In this document: piece by piece, positions 58,062-64,000 of the stretch
How positions within the stretch are numbered: position 1 is the stretch's first letter
How the letters are laid out: every line of letters starts with the position of its first letter
Origin: Betaproteobacteria bacterium Ga0077532
GTDB taxonomy: Bacteria; Pseudomonadota; Gammaproteobacteria; Burkholderiales; Ga0077523
DNA length: 64,000 nt
NCBI GenBank assembly: GCA_001464895.1
Contig: LNEE01000034.1
Location: forward strand, 61,189 to 125,188
Direction of reading: 5' to 3'
Notes under the pieces: model-generated
Told to the model about the DNA's origin: nothing
Seen by the model: the letters and a program-made list of their open reading frames with translations, nothing else
Databases searched by the model: none
Program-made: the position numbers and the translations under genes

Positions 58062-58469
58062 ATGAACGCCACCGCTGCATCCCTGGATCCGCCTGCCTGC
58101 CCCTGCGGCTCCGGCCTTCCCTACGCCGGTTGCTGCGGCCCCTGGCACGAGGGTCCTCTGCGCCTCCAGGCGCCTGACGCTGCGGCGCTGATGCGATCCC
58201 GCTACAGCGCCTACGTGCTGTCACTGACCGACTACCTGCTCGCGACCTGGCATCCGACGACGCGCCCTGCGTCGATGGACGCCGCCGATGCCGGCCTGCG
58301 TTGGCTGGGTCTCGATGTGCGCGGCCACACCGTGATCGATGCGGACCACGCCACCGTCGAGTTCGTCGCCCGCAGCAAGGTCGGTGGCCGCGCGCATCGT
58401 CTGCACGAGGTCAGCCGCTTCGTGCGCGAGGGTGGGCGCTGGTACTACGTGGACGGCGATCTGCGCTGA
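58062..58469 (+). CDS. YchJ family SEC-C motif protein
   Basis: A 135-residue protein. The N-terminal SEC-C motif is PACPCGSGLPYAGCCGPWHE, with three Cys and a final His or Cys that bind zinc. 'AAALMRSRYSAYVLSLTDYL' and the C-terminal NTF2-like block 'ATVEFVARSKVGGRAHRLHE' are the YchJ/UPF0225 pattern. The function of YchJ is not known. ACAGGAGA precedes the start by seven bases. It is convergent with the PEP-CTERM gene. Confidence 0.88.
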   Translation: MNATAASLDPPACPCGSGLPYAGCCGPWHEGPLRLQAPDAAALMRSRYSAYVLSLTDYLLATWHPTTRPASMDAADAGLRWLGLDVRGHTVIDADHATVEFVARSKVGGRAHRLHEVSRFVREGGRWYYVDGDLR

Positions 58470-58529
58470 GTTCGGTGGGCGGTGCCGTTCCGTGGCGATC
58501 GCGTGCGAGGTCGTGCAGCGGGAGGCCGA

Positions 58530-59207
58530 TCAGCCCGAGTGCCTGCGGCGCAGCGACACGCCGCCGGCGATCACCGCCAGCCCGAGGCCCAGCATCCCCC
58601 AGGTGCCGGGCTCGGGGACGGCCGTCACGTTGTCGATGCCGATCTGCGCGGCGATGCTCGGCCCGGGGAAGCTCGCGCCGGCGCTGTGGAAGAGCCGCAA
58701 CTCCGATACGTTCGACAGCACATCCAGCGCCGGCACGCCCGGAGCCACAGTGATCGCGCCCGGCAGTGTCGAGAAGGCGACTCGCCTCCAGCCGCTGCCG
58801 GAGGCGACGGTGACGCCATCCACCGAGATGCCCGTTCCGCTGCTCCCCGCGAAATACAGTCGGAGATCGACGTCCGTGCTGCCAACGTTGATCACGTCCA
58901 TCGCGATGGACGTGACGCCCGCCGTGACGTAGTTCCCGAACCACTGGTCCCCCGCAATGCCCACCAGTCTCCCGCCGGGGCCATCGAAGCCTGTCGAGGT
59001 GAGCATCAGATAGGCGTCGCCTGCGCCCGCCGGTCCACCATCGGGGACGTTGACCGGCTGCAGGAGCGCGCCCGCGGGGCCGATGCGCCAGCCGTTCGTG
59101 GTGCCGTCCTCGAAGGTGTCCTGCGTGCCGATCGTCACGGCGGCGGCAGGGATGGCGGTCAGCCCGGCGAACGTCAGGCAAAGTGTTGCGACTCGGAGTG
59201 TTCTCAT
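58530..59207 (-). CDS. PEP-CTERM sorting-domain protein
   Basis: A 225-residue exported protein. [19 protein letters not shown] ending PAAAVT is a signal peptide. The central part is a beta-rich, jelly-roll-like region ('[20 protein letters not shown]', '[20 protein letters not shown]', '[20 protein letters not shown]'). The C-terminus has [20 protein letters not shown] followed by VSLRRRH. It is cleaved by exosortase in known systems. It differs entirely in its passenger from the glycine-rich PEP-CTERM protein at 9058. It diverges from cbpA across a 334-bp gap. Confidence 0.88.
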   Translation of the reverse strand: MRTLRVATLCLTFAGLTAIPAAAVTIGTQDTFEDGTTNGWRIGPAGALLQPVNVPDGGPAGAGDAYLMLTSTGFDGPGGRLVGIAGDQWFGNYVTAGVTSIAMDVINVGSTDVDLRLYFAGSSGTGISVDGVTVASGSGWRRVAFSTLPGAITVAPGVPALDVLSNVSELRLFHSAGASFPGPSIAAQIGIDNVTAVPEPGTWGMLGLGLAVIAGGVSLRRRHSG

Positions 59208-59431
59208 GGTGGTGGTCCGTCCCGTTCGGTCTCGACATGGTCAGCGGGCCACCCCCAGCGCCTTGCAGCGCCATCGCGGGGAGCCCTGCACCGATCGACC
59301 CGCACGCCCGCGACGATCGTGGGCGCGCGTGCTGGCAATCGGGCGGCGCGTGCGATTGCGGACCGTGGATACCTGTCGATTCCGCCATGGTTCAGCCGCG
59401 AGACAAATCTACGCCCGGCGGCCGCGGCTGT

Positions 59432-59459
59432 CTTGCAAAGACCGCGGCGACCCCGATCT
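59432..59459 (+). promoter_or_regulatory. Possible heat-shock (sigma-32-type) promoter of cbpA
   Basis: CTTGCAA (59432-59438) and CCCCGATCT (59451-59459), 12 bp apart, resemble the sigma-32 elements CTTGAAA and CCCCATNT, with one mismatch in the first box and one extra base in the second. The position, about 80 bp before cbpA, suits a chaperone gene. The rest of the 334-bp divergent gap (59,208-59,541) shows no gene or repeat. Confidence 0.35.
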
Positions 59460-59541
59460 ATCCCGCGAGATCAATGCGCGCAGCGACGCGTACCCACTGA
59501 CCCAGCCGTCGTGCACGGCGCCCCGCACAAGGAGTCCAGGC

Positions 59542-60501
59542 TTGGAGTTCAAGGACTACTACGACACCCTCGGCGTGCCGCGCGACGCGACGGCCGCCGA
59601 CATCAAGAAGGCCTTCCGCAAGCTTGCGCGGAAGTACCACCCCGACGTCTCGAAGGAAAAGGACGCCGACGCGCGGATGAAGGAGATCAACGAGGCCAAC
59701 GCCGTGCTCTCGGACCCCGAGAAGCGCGCGGCGTACGACCGACTCGGGCGGGGCTATCGGCCCGGGCAGGATTTCCAGCCCCCGCCCGACTGGCAGGGCG
59801 GCTTCGATGGCGCCGATCACGGCTTCTCCGACGCCGAGGCAGCGCACTTCAGCGAATTCTTCTCCAAGATCTTCGGTGCCGGGGCCGGCCCTCGACCCCG
59901 CGGTGCAGGCTCGCGGCAGCGCGAGTTCCACGGCCGCGGAGAGGATCACCACGCGCAGGTGATGCTCGACCTCGAGGAGACGTTCCGCGGCGCCACCCGG
60001 CAGATCAGCCTGCGCGTGCCTCACATCGATCCCCAGGGCCGTGTCGCACTCGAGACGAAGACGCTGAACGTGCAGATCCCGAAGGGCATCCGCGACGGTC
60101 AGGTCGTGCGCCTCGCGGGGCAGGGCGCGCCGGGGTTCGGCGATGGGCCGGCCGGCGATCTCCTGCTCGAGGTGCACTTCGCGCCGCACCCGCGTTTCCG
60201 CGTCGATGGCCGGGACGTGCACCTCACGCTTCCCGTGACGCCCTGGGAGGCCGCACTCGGGGGCGTCGTCCCGGTGACGACGGTCGACGGTGCGCAACTC
60301 AACGTGCGCATCCCCGAAGGCGCCCAGAGCGGGCGCCAGTTGCGGGTCCGCGGCAAGGGCATCCCGTCGGATCCGCCCGGTGACCTGCGGCTCACGCTGC
60401 AGGTGGTGCTGCCTCCGGCCTCGAACCCGAGGGCGCGCGAACTGTACGAGGCGATGTCCCGCGAACTCGCCTTCGATCCGCGCACCGGACAGGAGGTGTG
60501 A
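59542..60501 (+). CDS. cbpA: DnaJ-type co-chaperone CbpA
   Basis: A 319-residue class II J-protein starting at a TTG, with AAGGAG seven bases upstream. The J domain (residues 1-70) has [20 protein letters not shown], the HPD motif in [12 protein letters not shown] and '[20 protein letters not shown]'. A Gly/Phe/Arg linker follows, then the two C-terminal substrate domains ([20 protein letters not shown], '[20 protein letters not shown]'). There is no Cys-rich zinc domain, so it is CbpA rather than DnaJ. It stimulates DnaK and binds curved DNA in E. coli. It is followed after one base by its modulator, cbpM. Confidence 0.92.
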   Translation: MEFKDYYDTLGVPRDATAADIKKAFRKLARKYHPDVSKEKDADARMKEINEANAVLSDPEKRAAYDRLGRGYRPGQDFQPPPDWQGGFDGADHGFSDAEAAHFSEFFSKIFGAGAGPRPRGAGSRQREFHGRGEDHHAQVMLDLEETFRGATRQISLRVPHIDPQGRVALETKTLNVQIPKGIRDGQVVRLAGQGAPGFGDGPAGDLLLEVHFAPHPRFRVDGRDVHLTLPVTPWEAALGGVVPVTTVDGAQLNVRIPEGAQSGRQLRVRGKGIPSDPPGDLRLTLQVVLPPASNPRARELYEAMSRELAFDPRTGQEV

Positions 60502-60502
60502 C

Positions 60503-60808
60503 GTGCGCGACGAACCCCTGAGTGTCGTGGTTCTCGATGAGGCCTGCCTCACCGTGGACCAGGTGGCGCGTGCTTGCGCCGTGCACGTGGACTGGGTGAC
60601 CGGTCACGTGGACGACGGCGTCCTGACGGTCACCGCGGTCGTCGGGACCCACTGGCTCTTCTCCGCGCGCGATCTGCAGCGGGCGCGCCGTATCCGCCAG
60701 TTGGAGCGCGACTTCGATGCCGGACCGGAACTCGCCGCGCTGGTGGCGGACCTCCTGGAGGAAGTCGGGACGCTGCGGGCGCGGCTGCGGGCGGCGGGGC
60801 TGGCGTAG
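60503..60808 (+). CDS. cbpM: chaperone modulator CbpM
   Basis: A 101-residue MerR-like protein starting at a GTG one base after the cbpA stop. VDQVARACAVHVDWVTGHVD is the helix-turn-helix-like region and 'TAVVGTHWLFSARDLQRARR' is its wing. The C-terminal helix LAALVADLLEEVGTLRARLR is typical. CbpM binds the J domain of CbpA and blocks both its DnaK and DNA interactions. Small size and tight linkage make the call secure. Confidence 0.88.
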   Translation: MRDEPLSVVVLDEACLTVDQVARACAVHVDWVTGHVDDGVLTVTAVVGTHWLFSARDLQRARRIRQLERDFDAGPELAALVADLLEEVGTLRARLRAAGLA

Positions 60809-60925
60809 TCGGTCCGAACGGCGGAGGACGCGCGACGCACGATGTTCGTGGCGCGCCGCGGGCCCCCGCCCCATACTGGCCGATCCTTCTCCGCGCGGAC
60901 CCCTTCCCGGGGCCCGCCATCCGCG

Positions 60926-61645
60926 ATGCCCGGCTACCTCACCAAGCAGGAGCGCATCGCTGTCGCGGGCGTCGACGATCTCGTCATCCGCTCGCTCCTC
61001 GATCGCCAGCAGTACGCCGATCCGCACGGGGTGGCCGAGCGCCTCGGCATCTCGTCGGCCGCGTGGCCGCTCTTCGGATTGCTCTGGCCGTCGGGTGCGC
61101 AGCTCGCCGCGCGTCTCGCCGACCACCCCGTGACCACCGGCGAACGCATCCTCGAACTCGGGTGCGGACTGGGGCTTGCGAGCCTCGTCGGGCACCGCCG
61201 CGGTGCGGACATCACCGCGAGCGACTGCCATCCGCTCGCTGAGGCCTTCATGCTCGAAAACCTGCGCCTGAACGCCCTCGGTCCCATGAAGTACCGACAC
61301 GGTGACTGGAACGCGCCCGAACGTCCCGACGCACCGGGCGCGCGTCCCGCCGTGCAGGGTCGCTTCGACCTCATCGTCGGGAGCGATCTGTTGTACGACC
61401 GCGGCGCGGGCGTCGTCCTCGCGGCGTTCATCGTTCGGCACGCGGCGGCCGGGGCGCAGGTCTGGATCGTCGATCCCGATCGCGGCAACCGGAGCGCCTT
61501 CAATCGCGCCCTGACGGACAGCGGATTCGACCGGCGGGAAGAGCGCCTCGACACCCCCGCGCACGACGGTGCGCCGGCCTACAAGGGGCGGCTGCTGATC
61601 TTCAAGCGCCCGATGTTGGCCGGGGAGACGATCCTCGCGGTATAG
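60926..61645 (+). CDS. class I SAM-dependent methyltransferase (protein-lysine MTase-like)
   Basis: A 239-residue methyltransferase. Motif I is ERILELGCGLGLASLVGHRR, motif II region TASDCHPLAEAFMLENLRLN, post-I 'DLIVGSDLLYDRGAGVVLAA'. The N-terminal part 'ISSAAWPLFGLLWPSGAQLA' and the SDLLYD motif match the METTL/PF10294 group, often protein-lysine methyltransferases. The substrate is unknown. It lies 117 bp after cbpM on the same strand, and the protein could act on a chaperone or ribosomal protein, but that is only suggested by context. Confidence 0.85.
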   Translation: MPGYLTKQERIAVAGVDDLVIRSLLDRQQYADPHGVAERLGISSAAWPLFGLLWPSGAQLAARLADHPVTTGERILELGCGLGLASLVGHRRGADITASDCHPLAEAFMLENLRLNALGPMKYRHGDWNAPERPDAPGARPAVQGRFDLIVGSDLLYDRGAGVVLAAFIVRHAAAGAQVWIVDPDRGNRSAFNRALTDSGFDRREERLDTPAHDGAPAYKGRLLIFKRPMLAGETILAV

Positions 61646-61760
61646 CGTTCGCGTCGTCTCGGGCACATCCATCTGCGCGCCCCTGAGGTATAACGAGCCC
61701 GGGCAGGCAACGTGCTATTCAGTCGCCCCGAATCCCTCAACCGAACGCTTGGAGTCCGCC

Positions 61761-62396
61761 TTGATCCGTCGTCGCCTTTCCCTTCTGCTCGCCGGTGTGG
61801 TCCTCGCCAGCGCCTTCGCTAGCGTCTTCGCCGGCATGCCACCCGAAATGGCCAACAAGGCGCGCGCCCAGGCCGCGGCCCCGGCCACCGCGATCTTCGC
61901 CGGCGGCTGCTTCTGGTGCATCGAGGCCGACTTCGAGAAACTGCCCGGCGTGCTGTCCGCGGAGTCCGGATACATCGGCGGCACCACGCCGAATCCGACC
62001 TACGAATCGGTGAGCGCCGGCGACACGGGTCACGCCGAGGCGATCCGCGTGACGTACGACCCGGCGAAGGTGAGCTACGCCGAACTCGTGGAGTACTTCT
62101 GGCGGCACGTGGATCCGACCGTGAAGGATCGCCAGTTCTGCGACGAGGGTCCCCAGTACCGCACGGCCATCTTCTACATCGGCAACGAACAGAAGGCCGT
62201 GGCCGAGGGCAGCAAGACGGCGCTCGAACGGAGCGGCCGCTTCGGGAAGGTGTACACGCAGGTGGTGCCGGCGGGCGAGTTCACCGTCGCCGAGGACTAC
62301 CACCAGGACTACTACCTGAAGAACCCGATCAAGTATCGCTACTACCGCACGACGTGTGGGCGCGATGCGCGGGTGAAGGAAGTGTGGAAGGAGTAG
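61761..62396 (+). CDS. msrA: exported peptide-methionine (S)-S-oxide reductase
   Basis: A 211-residue MsrA. The catalytic Cys is in IFAGGCFWCIEADFEKLPGV, with 'AESGYIGGTTPNPTYESVSA', 'GHAEAIRVTYDPAKVSYAEL' and the DRQFCDEGPQYRTAIFY block. MsrA reduces methionine-S-sulfoxide in proteins. RRRLSLLLAGVVLASAFASV ending ARAQAAAP is a signal peptide, so this copy acts in the periplasm, unlike the cytoplasmic housekeeping enzyme. The TTG at 61761 has GGAG six bases upstream and gives the signal peptide; the TTG at 61749 is less likely. A repeat array follows. Confidence 0.9.
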   Translation: MIRRRLSLLLAGVVLASAFASVFAGMPPEMANKARAQAAAPATAIFAGGCFWCIEADFEKLPGVLSAESGYIGGTTPNPTYESVSAGDTGHAEAIRVTYDPAKVSYAELVEYFWRHVDPTVKDRQFCDEGPQYRTAIFYIGNEQKAVAEGSKTALERSGRFGKVYTQVVPAGEFTVAEDYHQDYYLKNPIKYRYYRTTCGRDARVKEVWKE

Positions 62397-62422
62397 TCAG
62401 TCGTCTTGCCGTGCGTCCCGAC

Positions 62423-62890
62423 GTGGGTCGAGCTATAGCTCGACGCTGGGACGGCCTGGGCGCAGCAGCGCTTCCAGGATCACGGGCGTCGGGCGGAGCC
62501 CGACCCACGGGGGGTTGTTTTCAGCCCCGAGGCATCCAATGGCGATGGTGTTCGTGGGTCGAGCTACGCTCGACGCGGCGATGGCTTGGGCACCTCGTCG
62601 AATCCAGGAACACGGGCGTCGGGCGGAGCCCGACCCACGGGGGGTTGTTTTCAGCCCCGAGGCATCCAATGGCAATGGTGTTCGTGGGTCGAGCTACGCT
62701 CGACGCGGTGGTGGCGTGGGTACCGCGACGAATCCATGAACACGGGCGTCGGGCGAAGCTCGACCCACGGGGGTTGTTTTCAGCGCCGAGGCATCCAATG
62801 GCGATGGTGTTCATGGGTCGAGCTACGCTCGACGCGGCGATGGCTTGGGCACCTCGTCGAATCCAGGGACGCGGGCGTCGGGCGAAACCC
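62423..62890. repeat. Family-3 tandem repeat array, about 130-bp period
   Basis: Four units begin with GTGGGTCGAGCTAYRCTCGACG (62423, 62554, 62684 and, with one change, 62813), spaced 131, 130 and 129 bp. Each has the inverted arm GGCGTCGGGCGGAGCCCGACCCACGG-type sequence (here GTCGGGCGGAGCCCGACCCA), GGGGTTGTTTTCAGCCCCGA and the linker GGCATCCAATGGCGATGGTG. The palindromes can form hairpins. The array sits between msrA and the next gene, in a 586-bp gap. Confidence 0.9.
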
Positions 62891-62982
62891 TGAAGCCGTG
62901 TTCCTGACCGCGGACCCACGTTCCGTCGTGCAGCGCACGCCTCCGCCCGGCAGAATCCACGCATCTTCAGGAGGGCAGTGCG

Positions 62983-63864
62983 ATGCGCGAGGAAACAGGC
63001 TTCATTCCGGTGGACGGCCACCGCGTCTGGTATCGGCGGGTCGGGGGCGGGCCGGGCCTGCCGCTGCTGCTGCTCCATGGCGGACCCGGCGCGGGCCACG
63101 ACTACCTCGAGCCGCTGCAAGACCTGGCCCGCGATCGGGAGGTGATCTTCTACGACCAGCTCGGTTGTGGCCGTTCCGACCGGCCGGATGATCCGGCCCT
63201 GTGGCGCATCGAGCGGTCGGTGCGCGAGGTGGACACGGTACGCAAGGCCCTCGGCCTGGAGCGCATCCATCTGCTGGGTCAGTCGTGGGGCGGATGGCTG
63301 GGGGTCGAGTACATGCTCTCGCACCCGCCGGGCATCGCCGGACTGGTGCTCGCAAGTACCTCGGCTAGCATTCCCCAGTTCGTGGCGGAGGCGTCGAAGC
63401 TCAAGGCGCAGTTGCCGCCGGCCATGGTGGAGGTGATGGCGCGCTGCGAGGCGGCCGGGCAATGGAACGATCCGCAGTATCTCGAAGCGGTGATGGCGTT
63501 CTACCGCCGTCACCTGTGTCGGGTGGATCCCTGGCCCGACTGCATGCAGCGCACCGTGCGCAATCTGGAGGGCAACCAGGTGTACGAGGTGATGAACGGG
63601 CCCAACGAGTTCATCGTGATCGGCAACCTGAAGGATTGGAACCGTATCGACCGCCTCGGCGAGATCCAGGTGCCCACGCTCATCACCGTGGGTGCGTACG
63701 ACGAGCTCACCCCGGCGTGCGCCGAAACCTTGCGCGCCGGCATCCCGGACTCGCGGGTGGTGCAGTTCGACGAATCCAGCCACACGGCACACATCGAGGA
63801 AACCACGCGCTACCTGGAGGTGGTGGAGACGTTCCTCCGCGAGGTCGACGCGCTGACGGCGTGA
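62983..63864 (+). CDS. proline iminopeptidase-family hydrolase
   Basis: A 293-residue alpha/beta hydrolase. Motifs are LLLLHGGPGAGHDYLEPLQD (oxyanion hole), 'VIFYDQLGCGRSDRPDD', the nucleophile elbow LLGQSWGGWLGVEYMLSHPP, Asp in TVGAYDELTPACA and His in DESSHTAHIEE. The HGGPG and GQSWGG motifs are those of proline iminopeptidase and related N-terminal amino acid or amide hydrolases. A Gly/Ser lactone or ester substrate is also possible. It starts with GGAGGGCAG upstream. It is bracketed on both sides by family-3 repeats. Confidence 0.88.
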   Translation: MREETGFIPVDGHRVWYRRVGGGPGLPLLLLHGGPGAGHDYLEPLQDLARDREVIFYDQLGCGRSDRPDDPALWRIERSVREVDTVRKALGLERIHLLGQSWGGWLGVEYMLSHPPGIAGLVLASTSASIPQFVAEASKLKAQLPPAMVEVMARCEAAGQWNDPQYLEAVMAFYRRHLCRVDPWPDCMQRTVRNLEGNQVYEVMNGPNEFIVIGNLKDWNRIDRLGEIQVPTLITVGAYDELTPACAETLRAGIPDSRVVQFDESSHTAHIEETTRYLEVVETFLREVDALTA

Positions 63865-63889
63865 TGGCTCGACGCGGCCCGTGGTCTTC

Positions 63890-64000
63890 GTGGGTCGAGC
63901 TGCGCTCGACGCGGCGATGGCGTGGGCACCTCTGCGAATCCAGGGACGCGGGCGTCGAGCGAAGCTCGACCCACGGGGGGTTGTTCTCAGCGCCGAGGCA
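63890..64000. repeat. Family-3 repeat, running off the right edge
   Basis: GTGGGTCGAGCTGCGCTCGAC opens a unit that continues with CGGCGATGGCGTGGGCACCT and ends in GTCGAGCGAAGCTCGACCCA and GGGGGGTTGTTCTCAGCGCC at the window end. It is the same repeat as in the array on the other side of the preceding hydrolase gene. Confidence 0.88.

Noticed and set aside
62423..62890. Possible CRISPR or integron attC array
   Set aside because: Repeats are about 130 bp with conserved linkers and no integrase or gene cassette; they fit REP-like elements.

Overview
The window is GC-rich and gene-dense. It looks like a chromosomal segment of a proteobacterium, most probably a betaproteobacterium. The grounds are adjacent parE and parC, two PEP-CTERM proteins, glutathione-dependent formaldehyde oxidation, a periplasmic PQQ dehydrogenase with its own cytochrome c, and intergenic REP/BIME-like repeats. 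The taxonomic placement is inference. No rRNA, tRNA, integrase, transposase, phage gene or CRISPR array was seen. Starts at TTG or GTG with good upstream Shine-Dalgarno sequences are common.

Layout. Positions 1-5.1 kb hold a cut-off Kef-type antiporter, a RidA protein and a non-canonical Nramp transporter on the minus strand, then glutathione reductase, and on the plus strand a HemD-like synthase and a YfcG-type GST. From 5.2 to 10.2 kb are RlhA, PdxH, a long repeat block and a glycine-rich PEP-CTERM protein. From 10.2 to 14.7 kb lies a five-gene minus-strand operon: GntR regulator, PhyH-type dioxygenase, FrmA/AdhC, FghA and a TIM-barrel sugar isomerase, with a perfect FadR-type palindrome upstream. 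SurE follows at 15.1 kb. From 16 to 22.4 kb is a fatty-acid or carboxylic-acid CoA degradation set: two thiolases, a long acyl-CoA dehydrogenase, a Uma2 protein, an SDR and a PaaI thioesterase.

From 22.4 to 32.6 kb come a hybrid histidine kinase, a TusA/DsrE pair, a hydrolase, a beta-hydroxyacid dehydrogenase divergent from a LysR regulator, a second SDR, a GGDEF protein with a degenerate EAL domain, and a secreted cyclase-family protein. From 32.8 to 43.2 kb are a large SWIM-SNF2 helicase, DUF2059, a CurA-like reductase, a hydrolase, an aminotransferase, small exported proteins, a DksA-like protein, RluF and an S4 protein. From 43.5 to 47.3 kb are the PQQ alcohol dehydrogenase, cytochrome c and two small exported proteins. 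From 47.9 to 55.4 kb are a winged-helix protein overlapping parE, then parE, DUF3859, parC and an exported amidohydrolase. From 56.1 kb to the end are a sugar-acid-type IlvD/Edd dehydratase, YchJ, a PEP-CTERM protein, CbpA/CbpM, a methyltransferase, exported MsrA and a proline-iminopeptidase-like hydrolase embedded in repeats.

How the genes may work together. Two loci meet at C1 and alcohol chemistry. The PQQ enzyme at 43.7 kb carries the Asp-Tyr-Asp signature of lanthanide-dependent enzymes and could make aldehydes or formaldehyde in the periplasm. The operon at 10.2-14.7 kb would oxidise formaldehyde to formate through glutathione. Its co-transcription with an Fe(II)/2-oxoglutarate dioxygenase and a sugar-isomerase-like enzyme suggests a dedicated oxidative demethylation pathway. 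That is the strongest candidate here for an undescribed system. The other standout is three families of palindromic intergenic repeats, all organised with a period near 130-135 bp.
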